Below, piece by piece: positions 1 to 6,370 of a stretch of 18,168 nt of DNA. The position numbers and the translations under genes are program-made. Numbering within the stretch: position 1 is the first letter of the stretch; each line of letters opens with the position of its first letter. Source of the DNA: Rubrobacter sp. (GTDB lineage Bacteria; Actinomycetota; Rubrobacteria; Rubrobacterales; Rubrobacteraceae). The stretch lies in NCBI GenBank assembly GCA_016781775.1, contig JADDPR010000534.1:1-18168 (forward strand), given 5' to 3'. The notes below the pieces were generated by a model that saw nothing but the letters and a program-made list of their open reading frames with translations, made no database searches and was not told the origin of the DNA.

Positions 1-644
1 CTAGAAGCCGGCACCTCGGGCGGCAGGCCGATGTAGAACTCTTCTCCCAAAGGGGCCACGATCTCCTCCGAGATGAACCGCCCGAGGCTTCTTCCGAGCG
101 GATCGACCCTCCTTATCAGCTCGTTCTCGCAAAGACCCAGCGTAAGGTAGTGGTAGCCTTGCCGGATCCCCGGTTCCCAGGCCGGCCTCTGCCAGGCGAG
201 GATCCCGGCCACCCGGTCGAGGTCGGACAGCACCCGCGGATTCAGGGGCTCGTCCACAGCGCACAGGCCGGCCCGGTGGTTCAAAAGCTGGCGCACCGTG
301 ACGGCCCCCTTGCCGTTCCGGGCGAACTCCGGCCAGTAGGCCGCGACCTTCTCGTCGTAGTCGATGAGGCCCCGGGAGTGCACGAGGGCGACCGCGAGGG
401 CGCTCACGCCCTTGGTGGTGGAGAAGACGAGCACGAGCGTGTCCTCCTCCCATGGGGCGCCCGCCCTTCGGTCCCGCAGCCCACCCCACAGGTCCACGAC
501 CTTCTCGCCGCTCACATAAGCGCAGCAGGCAGCGCCGAGCTCGCCCCTCTCGGCGAAGTTACGCTCGAACTCCTCGCGGACCCCTGCGAAGCCCTCGGCC
601 CCCTCGCCGTGGACTCGGAGCTCCTCGATCCCGCCTCCGGACAC
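1..644 (-). CDS. Serine beta-lactamase / family VIII esterase-like hydrolase (3' end cut by window edge)
   Basis: Predicted serine hydrolase of the beta-lactamase/penicillin-binding-protein fold (PF00144), closest in style to EstB/family VIII esterases. 214 codons are visible and the frame stays open to the left edge, so roughly the N-terminal half is present (relatives are about 380-400 aa). Start is GTG at 644, with the SD-like run AAGGGGG ending 5 nt upstream. The nucleophile motif S-x-x-K is at residues 75-78 (FSTTKG), followed by the family-typical LLNHRAGL (120-127) and the tyrosine motif GYHYLTLG (163-170), whose Tyr164 would be the general base. The end of the visible part (GRSLGRF, then PLGEEFYIGLP) also matches the family. 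Substrate cannot be inferred: these enzymes hydrolyse small esters or amides and many are not antibiotic resistance enzymes. No signal peptide is seen, so it is probably cytoplasmic. Confidence 0.85.
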   Translation of the reverse strand, partial: MSGGGIEELRVHGEGAEGFAGVREEFERNFAERGELGAACCAYVSGEKVVDLWGGLRDRRAGAPWEEDTLVLVFSTTKGVSALAVALVHSRGLIDYDEKVAAYWPEFARNGKGAVTVRQLLNHRAGLCAVDEPLNPRVLSDLDRVAGILAWQRPAWEPGIRQGYHYLTLGLCENELIRRVDPLGRSLGRFISEEIVAPLGEEFYIGLPPEVPAS

Positions 645-699
645 AGTGTCCCCCTTCGCAACCGGCGTCGCTCGAGATCGTAGTTTCGCAAAGACGGTC

Positions 700-960
700 C
701 TCTCGCGTGATGAGCGAAGGCTCTGCGCGGCTCACCACTGCCTCTTGAAGAGCAAATGCGCCGGGAGCAAGAGCAGACGCGCGATCAACAGGAACTTCGA
801 CGAGGAGTATTTCGAGAAGCTCGAGAGGTATTACGAGCCGGAGGCTTACAAGAAGGCGATGAGGAAGAGGAAGGTGTGGATCGAGCCGATGTTCGCCAAG
901 GTCAGGCAGGGGCGCGGCATGGGCAGGGTAAGGCTCGGGACGCTCGAAGGGTGAACACCT
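700..960 (+). pseudogene. C-terminal remnant of an IS1182-like transposase
   Basis: An open frame here reads like the extreme C-terminus of IS1182/IS5-type DDE transposases: a cysteine knot C-x4-C-x5-C (codons from 724), then FDEEYFEKLERYYEPEAYKK, then RKRKVWIEPMFAKVRQG and GRVRLGTLEG. Family members have KRKVWVEPLFAEAK followed by a ...RFRLRGLEKVN motif. The frame stops at TGA 952-954, but the next reading frame carries V-N-T immediately after and then TAG, so a one-base change separates LE-G from the expected KVN. There is no catalytic core, start codon or inverted repeat around it, and the fragment abuts the start of the divergent hydrolase gene. It is a decayed leftover, not an active element. 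The family name is from motif memory. Confidence 0.6.
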
Positions 961-1243
961 AGGTCCTCGTCACCGCTGCGGGGTAGAACACAAAGCGACT
1001 GCTAGCCTTCCGAGATCGTGGACCGCGCAAGTTGGTTCGGGCCGCGCTCTGCAGCCACCACGGACACCTCCGGTTCACGCTAACCGGGGTTCTCCGAGGT
1101 GACATCGTCGGCTGCACCGGTCCCGTTCAAGGTGTTTTTCGAAAGGCTGCCAGGGAAGTTACCGGCGCCTGCGCGGGTCGGGCGCTCATCGGGGCCAACG
1201 ATGGTCCGGGTGGAGCGGGGACGGCGGGTGCCGGCGTCCGCGG

Positions 1244-2530
1244 CTACTTCACCTCGGTCGGGATAGGGTTGGCCGATGGTGCGTGCGGCACCGCGACCTG
1301 GGCATTTCGGGCGGCGCCGATGCCCGAGAGCAAGAGGCAGACCGTGAACGCGAGGAGGAGAGCGAGGGGGACCGTCCAGCTGCCCGTCGCGTCGCGGAGG
1401 ATGCCGAAGAGGGACGGCCCAGCCGCGGCGAACAGGTACCCGACGGACTGAGCCATGCCCGAGAGCGCGGCGGCGTGCTCGGGGTCCGGTGCACGCAGCG
1501 CGAACAGGGTGAGCGCGAGGCTGAAGCAGGCCCCCTGTCCCAGCCCCAGAAGGACGACCCAGAGGGCGGCAGCGGTACCGCCGGCGACCAACAGCCCCAG
1601 AGTCCCGGCGCCGTTCGTGATTACGGCCGCCGCGACGATCCCTCGTTGGGAGGGTGTTCTGCTGGCGATCATGGGGGCGAGGAACATGGCCACGATCCCT
1701 ACTGCCTGGGCGAGCGCGAGCATCCATCCTGCGCTGGACACGCTCAATCCCTCGTCCCGCAGGATCTCCGGCAGCCAGGTCAGCGTCACGTAGTAGACGA
1801 GCGACTGCAACCCCATGAAGAGCGTCACCTGCCAGGCAAGGGGAGACCGCCGCAAACGGCCGACCCTACGGGAGGTCCCTACGGACGCACCGGGAGTACG
1901 GGCACCGCGCACCTGGGGAAGCCACACGACGGCGGCCAGCAGGGCAGGCAGGGCCCACAACGCCAGGGAAGCTCTCCAACCGAGGCCGGCCCCGTAGGCG
2001 ATGGGCGCGCTCGCGCCTGCCGCGAGCGCGGCGGCGATGCCCATCGTGGTGGAGTACGCGCTCGTCATCAGGCCGGCGCGCTCGGGGAACTCTCGCTTGA
2101 TCAGCCCGGGCAGCAGTACGTTCCCCGCCGCGATCGCCGCCCCCAGGACGGCCGTACCCAGAAACAACGCCGTCACCGACCCCGCCGAGCGCAACAGAAT
2201 GCCCGCCGCGAGCACGAACAAGCTCGCGAACAACGCGCGCTCCATCCCGATCCGGCGGGACAACATAGGAGCGACCGGGGAGAGCGCACCGAACGCCAGG
2301 AGCGGCAGCGCCGTGAGCAGGCCCACGACCCCGTTGGATAAGCCGGTGTCCGTCCGGATCTGCCCGATCAAAGGCGCCACGCCCGTCAGCGCCGCGCGCA
2401 GGTTGGCGGCCAGAAGCAGTATCCCCAGCACCAGCAGCACCACCCGAACGCGCGAGGAACCCCGGCGAGTGGCGCGGCCGGGTTCGGACTTCGCGGGTTC
2501 GCCCCCGGTCAAGCAGCGCCTCCAGGACAC
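1244..2530 (-). CDS. CynX/NimT-family MFS transporter
   Basis: Major facilitator superfamily permease, 428 aa, about 12 hydrophobic segments, in the inner membrane. The N-terminal part (LLLAANLRAALTGVAPLIGQ, then SNGVVGLLTALPLLAFG) is characteristic of the CynX/NimT group named after cyanate and 2-nitroimidazole transporters. The loop between TM2 and TM3 contains the basic MFS motif A region (SRRIGMERAL). A charged loop near residues 200-225 separates the two six-helix halves. Start is GTG at 2530, with GGGGGAG about 8 nt upstream; a start near the first hydrophobic segment is possible because residues 1-28 are hydrophilic. It is monocistronic, with about 600 bp of gene-free DNA upstream. No cyanase or nitroimidazole gene is nearby, so the substrate is open. 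Confidence 0.88.
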   Translation of the reverse strand: MSWRRCLTGGEPAKSEPGRATRRGSSRVRVVLLVLGILLLAANLRAALTGVAPLIGQIRTDTGLSNGVVGLLTALPLLAFGALSPVAPMLSRRIGMERALFASLFVLAAGILLRSAGSVTALFLGTAVLGAAIAAGNVLLPGLIKREFPERAGLMTSAYSTTMGIAAALAAGASAPIAYGAGLGWRASLALWALPALLAAVVWLPQVRGARTPGASVGTSRRVGRLRRSPLAWQVTLFMGLQSLVYYVTLTWLPEILRDEGLSVSSAGWMLALAQAVGIVAMFLAPMIASRTPSQRGIVAAAVITNGAGTLGLLVAGGTAAALWVVLLGLGQGACFSLALTLFALRAPDPEHAAALSGMAQSVGYLFAAAGPSLFGILRDATGSWTVPLALLLAFTVCLLLSGIGAARNAQVAVPHAPSANPIPTEVK

Positions 2531-3130
2531 GGCCCGGTCTCCCCCGCCTCGTGCTTCGCGTCGTCCTCAGTCGTGGCGTTCGGGAACGCCCCCCGCGCGC
2601 AGGCGAGGGGTCGAGATCCCAGGCCCCCTATAACACGTAAGCTCATCAACGCAGTCCCTCACGATCCCGTGCTTGAGACGAGCGACGAAGACGGTCGTTT
2701 GCACGCCCTCATCGCATACAACCGGCGAAAACAGGCCGCTAGGAACGACCCGAACGTAGCACCGATGGTAGCAGAAGGTCGCCGAACCCATACGGCCGTA
2801 CGTCCAGTTCCCGATGGAGCAGGCCGCGCGTACGCGCCGACCAACCTGGGCGACGTAGCGCGCGACCGGGAGGTAGCGAAGGGCGCCACCACACCGTACG
2901 AAGAAGACCTGGTCTTGCAAAGGGACCCGGGGAACGAGCGAGGCATCGCTCGCGCGCTCGGGTGTCTCGAAGATGGACGGTAGGAGCAAGTTGCTCCTAC
3001 CGCCGTAGATAGCGAGCCTTCTTCCTTCCCTCACCCCTGCCGCCGCTGGGCTTTCCTCCGCACCACGCACCGGCCTCCGTCTAGCGAGAACGCGCAGCGA
3101 ACGACCCCGGCTTGCTCCGACGGAAGAACG
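2531..3130. other. 600-bp gene-free stretch upstream of the MFS gene
   Basis: Open frames exist on both strands, for example 2573-2983 (+) and 2567-3070 (-). Their translations are rich in Arg, Cys and Pro without hydrophobic periodicity, show no recognisable family, and lack the third-position GC bias of neighbouring genes. The only clear structure is the perfect hairpin at 2979-3001. On the minus strand a TATAGG-like -10 lies near 2630, about 100 nt before the MFS start, but no matching -35 is seen. The stretch may hold a long leader of the MFS gene or decayed DNA; nothing more can be supported. Confidence 0.5.
2979..3001. repeat. Perfect 11-bp inverted repeat with 1-nt centre
   Basis: GGTAGGAGCAA at 2979-2989 and its exact complement TTGCTCCTACC at 2991-3001 are separated by one base. 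As RNA it would form a 9-10 bp stem with a tiny loop on either strand. No T-run follows on either side, so it is not a canonical intrinsic terminator. As DNA it could equally be an operator for a dimeric regulator. It lies about 450 bp upstream of the MFS start and about 130 bp downstream of the stop of the small membrane protein gene at 3131. Confidence 0.6.
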
Positions 3131-3472
3131 CTAGTTTTTGATCGGGTCGGTCGGGCCCGTCCAGGGCAGGAGCCCCTGACCCACCACGACGGCCAGAACG
3201 AGCGCGACCGCCGAGAGCACGACCGCCGCCACCGCGAGCCTGCGGGCGCGTAGAAAGTAACCGACCATTCCCAGGATTATCCCCACAGAAGCAGACGGCA
3301 CCACGTTCGCCACGGCGGTAGGCCACAGGACGGAGATCGCCCCCACGAGTCCGGCGAGAACGCCCAACGCGGCGACCGCCCGCCCGACGAGCGCCGCCGC
3401 GAACACCGTGCCCTCCCGCCCCCTCTCGCCCGCGTCTCCCGTTACCTCGCGTGCCCGCTGGCGCTTCTCCAT
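3131..3472 (-). CDS. Small multi-pass membrane protein, function unknown
   Basis: 113 aa. A hydrophilic, basic N-terminus (residues 1-20) is followed by three to four hydrophobic stretches: about 23-52 (AALVGRAVAALGVLAGLVGA and beyond), 62-75 (VGIILGMVGYFL) and 80-104 (VAAVVLSAVALVLAVVVGQG). The tail is short and polar. ATG start at 3472, preceded by GGGGGTGAG about 4 nt upstream, a convincing ribosome-binding site. Composition and third-position GC match the neighbourhood. I do not recognise a family. It is transcribed alone on the minus strand and divergent from the small Cys/His protein at 3687. Confidence 0.75.
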   Translation of the reverse strand: MEKRQRAREVTGDAGERGREGTVFAAALVGRAVAALGVLAGLVGAISVLWPTAVANVVPSASVGIILGMVGYFLRARRLAVAAVVLSAVALVLAVVVGQGLLPWTGPTDPIKN

Positions 3473-3653
3473 CCGCTCACCCCCGCGTACGACACTTTCG
3501 TTTCATCGTACCAAGCGCATCTCCCCGAAGCGGGAGATAGGGCCACCTCTTGCGCCCGGTCACCGTGGCGGCGGAAGGCGGCGCGACATATACGCCGATC
3601 GTATGTTCCGTGTGCACTTAACGTTTTCGGGGAGGTGTGCTGAAATATCCGGA

Positions 3654-3672
3654 CCCGTTCGTGGGGAACGGG
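3654..3672 (+). promoter_or_regulatory. Leader hairpin touching the SD of the Cys/His protein gene
   Basis: CCCGTTC (3654-3660) pairs with GAACGGG (3666-3672) across a 5-nt loop. The strong SD AAAGGAGG starts at 3673, directly after the stem, so the folded leader would sit right next to the ribosome-binding site. It could be a translation-modulating or mRNA-stabilising stem; the assignment rests on position and perfect pairing only. Confidence 0.4.
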
Positions 3673-3686
3673 AAAGGAGGATTAGC

Positions 3687-3989
3687 ATGAGAGCTATGCT
3701 TTGCGGATGCGGCCAGCGTCTGGAGGCGGCCAACGACGACGGACTCGTCCACGAGACCCTGAGGCATTACAGGTGGGTTCACCAGATGGCCGTCGTCGAC
3801 GGGGAAGACATTAGGCGGGTCGTGAAAGAAGGCGCCTACGGGGTGGAGGAGTTCTCGTCCGGGCGCGGCGAATACGCCGACGAAGAGTTCTGGCCTCAGG
3901 ACCTGTCGAGCAGGTCTGGCGCTCTGTCCCATACCTATGAGGGCTACGGTGGTGACGCGATGTGGCCCGCGGACTTCGGCTCGCGTTAG
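3687..3989 (+). CDS. Small DUF1059-like putative metal-binding protein
   Basis: 100 aa, predicted cytoplasmic. ATG at 3687 is chosen over earlier in-frame codons because of the near-perfect SD AAAGGAGG ending 6 nt upstream. The N-terminus MRAMLCGCGQRLEAANDDG leads into LVHETLRHYRWVHQ, giving a C6-x-C8 pair and an H27-x4-H32 pair. That layout recalls DUF1059 'small metal-binding' proteins (a Cys near the start, then H-x4-H in an amphipathic helix). The remaining 65 residues are acidic and low in hydrophobics (GVEEFSSGRGEYADEEFWPQ) and look flexible. Zinc or iron binding is inferred from the ligand pattern. It ends at a large terminator shared with the convergent DUF2795 gene. Confidence 0.7.
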   Translation: MRAMLCGCGQRLEAANDDGLVHETLRHYRWVHQMAVVDGEDIRRVVKEGAYGVEEFSSGRGEYADEEFWPQDLSSRSGALSHTYEGYGGDAMWPADFGSR

Positions 3990-4009
3990 AGGACCGGGCG
4001 CCCGAAGAC

Positions 4010-4037
4010 AGGGCGGGGCTCCATGGAGCCCCGCCCT
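4010..4037. terminator. Perfect 28-nt palindromic terminator
   Basis: AGGGCGGGGCTCCA is followed immediately by its exact complement TGGAGCCCCGCCCT, 20 nt after the stop of the + strand gene ending at 3989. With a 4-nt loop this gives about 12 GC-rich pairs. No T-run follows, which is common in high-GC genomes. It lies between two convergent genes and works on paper in both directions. Confidence 0.7.
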
Positions 4038-4051
4038 ATCCAACGACCGCT

Positions 4052-4088
4052 AGAGCTCCGCGTCCGTACGAGAGAGGCGCGGAGCTCT
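4052..4088 (-). terminator. Stem-loop terminator of the DUF2795 gene
   Basis: AGAGCTCCGCG (4052-4062) and CGCGGAGCTCT (4078-4088) form a perfect 11-bp stem with a 15-nt loop, starting 3 nt beyond the stop codon of the minus-strand gene at 4092. No clear T-run follows. Together with the adjacent palindrome it insulates the two convergent transcripts. Confidence 0.6.
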
Positions 4089-4091
4089 CTG

Positions 4092-4289
4092 CTACTGGCC
4101 TCCGCCGATCGCCTGCATGACCTCCTGCGGGCCGTTAAAGCGCTCGGTGGCGGCGTTCCTGATCTGATCGACGACCCCCTGCGGGGCACCATTGCCTTCG
4201 GCCCCCGAGGCGACCTCTTCCTTCTGCGCCGGGAAGTTGATGCCCTGAAGGTACTGTTGAATGTTCCCCATCGAGCCGAGGTTGTCCAT
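4092..4289 (-). CDS. DUF2795 domain protein
   Basis: 65 aa, and the whole protein is one DUF2795 domain. Recognised from the order of conserved blocks: IQQYLQGINFPAQKEEV (10-26; family consensus has L-x-D/G-x-x-F-P-A-x-K-x-x-L), then GAPQGVVDQIRNAATERFNGPQEVMQAIGG (34-63; consensus L-x-x-L-P-D-x-x-Y-x-S-P-x-D-V-x-x-A-L-G). ATG at 4289 with AAGGAG 8 nt upstream. DUF2795 proteins are small, common in Actinobacteria and of unknown biochemical role; a DNA-associated function has not been shown as far as I know. Transcribed alone, convergent with the gene ending at 3989. Confidence 0.85.
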   Translation of the reverse strand: MDNLGSMGNIQQYLQGINFPAQKEEVASGAEGNGAPQGVVDQIRNAATERFNGPQEVMQAIGGGQ

Positions 4290-4477
4290 CGGTGCTCTCC
4301 TTCGTTAGCCTTTTACGTCGTCTTTTGCGTACCCGTCGGGGATCAACGAAAACATACGTCCGCTGTACAAAAGCACCCGGCTGCGAGATCAAGGGGTTTG
4401 GTGATGCTAGGGCGCGAGGCTTTTGTCCCCGGGGTCCAGAGGCTTGCGGGGTTCGGGGAGAGGGTAAAGGTACTTGC

Positions 4478-5032
4478 GTGGCGGACGAAGTAGATCACTA
4501 CACCGTAGACGAAGCGGCGGGCATTCTCGGGCTCTCGCCGGTACGCGTGCGCCAGATGTGCAGGTCGGGCGACCTGCGGGCGGAGCGGCGCGAGGGGCGC
4601 ATTGAGGGGGTGCTCGGACCGTGGAGAATCCGGAAGGACGCGGTTCACTCCTACTCGGAAGGACGGCCCGCGGTCGATCATGCGGAGCGTCGGGACGAAA
4701 AACTCGACGACGAGATCACGGTTGCGTCGGCGCCGCTCGGCGGTGCCGAGGCGAAAAAGGCGCGGTGGGCCGCATCGGACGGCGAGGCTGCCGTGGAGAA
4801 GCTGGACACGGAGACGCCCTCGGAGGCTTCGGAGCTCCTCTCGGAGAGCGTGCGGAACCTCCGGCAGAGGGCGGAGGCCCTGGTAACGGAGCTGGAGCGC
4901 CTGGAAGGGCGGTTGGAGTTCGCCGAGATCCAGGACCTCGCCCTGCGGGAAGCCCTGCAGCGGGAGACGGAGAATTCGGAAGGGCTGCGGGCCGAGCTCG
5001 AGGCGGAGCGGTCCCGCCGCGGAGACCCTTGA
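4478..5032 (+). CDS. MerR/excisionase-like HTH protein with C-terminal coiled coil
   Basis: 184 aa from GTG 4478; AAAGG lies 7 nt upstream and a purine-rich run (GGGGAGAGGG) further up. The frame is open further upstream (to 4292), but those codons overlap the divergent DUF2795 promoter region and lack coding character. Residues 7-60 (YTVDEAAGILGLSPVRVRQM, then an R-rich wing, then GPWRIRKDAVHSY) match helix-turn-helix domains of the MerR-like/excisionase type (HTH_17 style). Residues 60-115 are a low-complexity acidic/Ala linker. Residues 118-180 (from SELLSESVRNLRQRAEAL to EGLRAELEAER) show heptad-spaced leucines and dense E/R, a coiled coil for dimerisation. Probably a DNA-binding protein; targets unknown. 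The next gene starts 111 bp downstream on the same strand. Confidence 0.75.
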   Translation: MADEVDHYTVDEAAGILGLSPVRVRQMCRSGDLRAERREGRIEGVLGPWRIRKDAVHSYSEGRPAVDHAERRDEKLDDEITVASAPLGGAEAKKARWAASDGEAAVEKLDTETPSEASELLSESVRNLRQRAEALVTELERLEGRLEFAEIQDLALREALQRETENSEGLRAELEAERSRRGDP

Positions 5033-5143
5033 GGGGTCGCGGGCCGTGTCGAACGGACACCACCACGAGATCGCGCCTGAGATAGGACGCCCCGGTTCCC
5101 CTCCGAGCCCGGACGCCGGCTATCGCGGCGCACGGGAGGGATC

Positions 5144-5851
5144 GTGAGCGGTTTTCTGGTCCTTCTCAGGCACGGGCAGAGCCGGAGCAACCTCGAAGAC
5201 AGGTTCACGGGCTGGCAGGACGTCGGCCTCACCGAGGAGGGCCGCGAGGGAGCGCGCCACGCCGCCCGGCTGCTCGCGGAGGCCGGCCTCGCCTTCGACG
5301 CGGCCTTCTCTTCCTGCCTGACGAGGGCCGTCTCGACGCTGCGGATCGTGCTGGGGGAGATGGGCCAGACGCAGGTGCCCGTGTGCTCGTCCTGGCGCCT
5401 GAACGAGCGCCACTACGGCGCTCTGCAGGGCCTCGAAAAGGCGGAGGCCGAAGCCCGGTACGGCGAAGAGCGCGTGCGCGCCTGGAGGAGAGGTTACCGC
5501 TCCCGTCCACCGGCGGCCGACGCTCCGGGGACCCAACACCCGGGGATCGACGCGCGCAGCGGTGATCCCCTCCAGGGGCCCTCCCCCCTCACCGAGAGCC
5601 TGGAGGACGTCAGCAGGCGGGTGCTCCCGTACTGGTTCGGCGAGATCGCCCCTTCGGTGGCGCGCGGCGGACGCGCGCTCGTCGTCGCCCACGGCAACTC
5701 CCTGAGGGCGCTCGTCAAATACCTGGAAGGCCTCTCGGACGACGAGGTGGAGAACCTGGAGATCCCACCCGCCCATCCGCTAGTCTACGAGTTCGACGGC
5801 GATACGAAGCCCGCGCGCCGCTACAGCCTCGGGGAGAACGAGCCGGGCTAG
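5144..5851 (+). CDS. gpmA: 2,3-bisphosphoglycerate-dependent phosphoglycerate mutase-like (histidine phosphatase superfamily)
   Basis: 235 aa. Interconverts 3- and 2-phosphoglycerate in glycolysis/gluconeogenesis via a phosphohistidine, in the cytoplasm. N-terminal LVLLRHGQSRSN carries the RHG motif with catalytic His10, followed by RFTGWQDVGLTEEG, the GpmA signature. FSSCLTRAVSTL supplies the second conserved Arg, NERHYGALQGL the acid/base Glu, and LVVAHGNSLRALVKYL the second His. Length fits bacterial dPGMs (228-250 aa). GTG start at 5144 with GGGAGGG 3 nt upstream. Oddity: most GpmA have RHGQSEWN or RHGESEWN, and here the E-W pair is R-S, so a related sugar-phosphate phosphatase cannot be excluded. 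A weak 7-bp inverted repeat (5866-5872 / 5892-5898) after the stop may terminate it. Confidence 0.85.
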   Translation: MSGFLVLLRHGQSRSNLEDRFTGWQDVGLTEEGREGARHAARLLAEAGLAFDAAFSSCLTRAVSTLRIVLGEMGQTQVPVCSSWRLNERHYGALQGLEKAEAEARYGEERVRAWRRGYRSRPPAADAPGTQHPGIDARSGDPLQGPSPLTESLEDVSRRVLPYWFGEIAPSVARGGRALVVAHGNSLRALVKYLEGLSDDEVENLEIPPAHPLVYEFDGDTKPARRYSLGENEPG

Positions 5852-6034
5852 GCGGCCACGATCCTCCATCCCTCGTTCCACCTCGACGGTTGGGATGGCG
5901 GAGACCTGGCCGGTGGACGCCCCTGCGGCAGGTGCGAAGAGCAGACGACCTCTCACCCCGAGCAACCTCGCCCGACAAGAACGGTTTCTCGCCTTTTGCA
6001 GCCGGGTACGCAGAGGAAAACCAACGGAAGGGGT

Positions 6035-6053
6035 GGCGGGTCAAAAACCCGCC
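6035..6053 (+). promoter_or_regulatory. Leader hairpin upstream of the 63-aa ORF
   Basis: GGCGGGT (6035-6041), loop CAAAA, ACCCGCC (6047-6053). It ends about 12 nt before the SD AAGGAGAG. It could be the terminator of an upstream transcript or a 5'-UTR stem of the small gene. No T-run follows. Confidence 0.4.
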
Positions 6054-6075
6054 GACCACCCCCACAAGGAGAGAC

Positions 6076-6267
6076 ATGGGCATCAATCGCTGGAGCGACA
6101 TAGAGGAACGTAAGAGGGTGGAGACGGGCGCCAAGGCGGGCGACGAGCTCCCCACGGAGAAGGAGGGGGACGCCTCCTCGCGCCTGGAGTCCTCCAAGGA
6201 CCCGGCCGAGGACGAGGAGAAGCGCCGCGTGGTCGAGAAGCTCAGGGGGCAGGAAGAGGACTCGTAA
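6076..6267 (+). CDS. 63-aa highly charged protein, unknown function
   Basis: ATG 6076 is chosen because ACAAGGAGAGAC precedes it (SD AAGGAG, 6 nt spacing); the frame is open further upstream without coding signal. The protein starts MGINRWSDIEERKRVETGAK, continues GDELPTEKEGDASSRLESSK, and ends in EDEEKRRVVEKLRGQEEDS. More than half the residues are charged, hydrophobics are sparse, and there is no membrane segment or Cys. Likely intrinsically disordered or a single helix. I do not recognise a family. It sits on the same strand 103 bp before the cold-shock gene but with its own leader, so separate transcription is likely. Confidence 0.65.
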   Translation: MGINRWSDIEERKRVETGAKAGDELPTEKEGDASSRLESSKDPAEDEEKRRVVEKLRGQEEDS

Positions 6268-6298
6268 GCCGTCGTGCAACCCAACCCCGTCGGGGGCG

Positions 6299-6335
6299 TA
6301 TGATATATCTCCCCGCGCGCACGGCTCGCGGGGAG
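6299..6335 (+). promoter_or_regulatory. Putative -10 box and 5'-UTR stem-loop of the cold-shock gene
   Basis: TATGAT at 6299-6304 is a good -10 hexamer; no TTGACA-like -35 is visible 17 nt upstream. Transcription would start near 6311. Right there CTCCCCGCG (6309-6317) pairs perfectly with CGCGGGGAG (6327-6335) over a 9-nt loop, so the transcript would begin with a very stable stem-loop. The start codon follows at 6371 after a roughly 35-nt single-stranded, A-rich stretch with only a weak distant SD (AAAGG, 12 nt from ATG). Confidence 0.45.
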
Positions 6336-6370
6336 GAATCTAAAGCACATTAGAAAGGCTGGCCGGCTAG

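Noticed and set aside
1..489. Open frame of 162 codons on the minus strand
   Set aside because: Different frame from the recognisable hydrolase on the same strand; Gly/Arg/Pro-rich translation without family resemblance.
150..683. Open frame of 177 codons on the + strand
   Set aside because: It is antisense to the beta-lactamase-like gene, whose SxxK and GYHYLTLG motifs and SD identify the coding frame.
1283..2341. Long open frame of 352 codons on the + strand
   Set aside because: Shadow of the MFS gene caused by high third-position GC; translation is charged low-complexity.
2567..3070. Open frames on both strands of the gene-free stretch (2567-3070 -, 2573-2983 +)
   Set aside because: Arg/Cys/Ser-rich, no SD, no GC3 bias, no recognisable motif.
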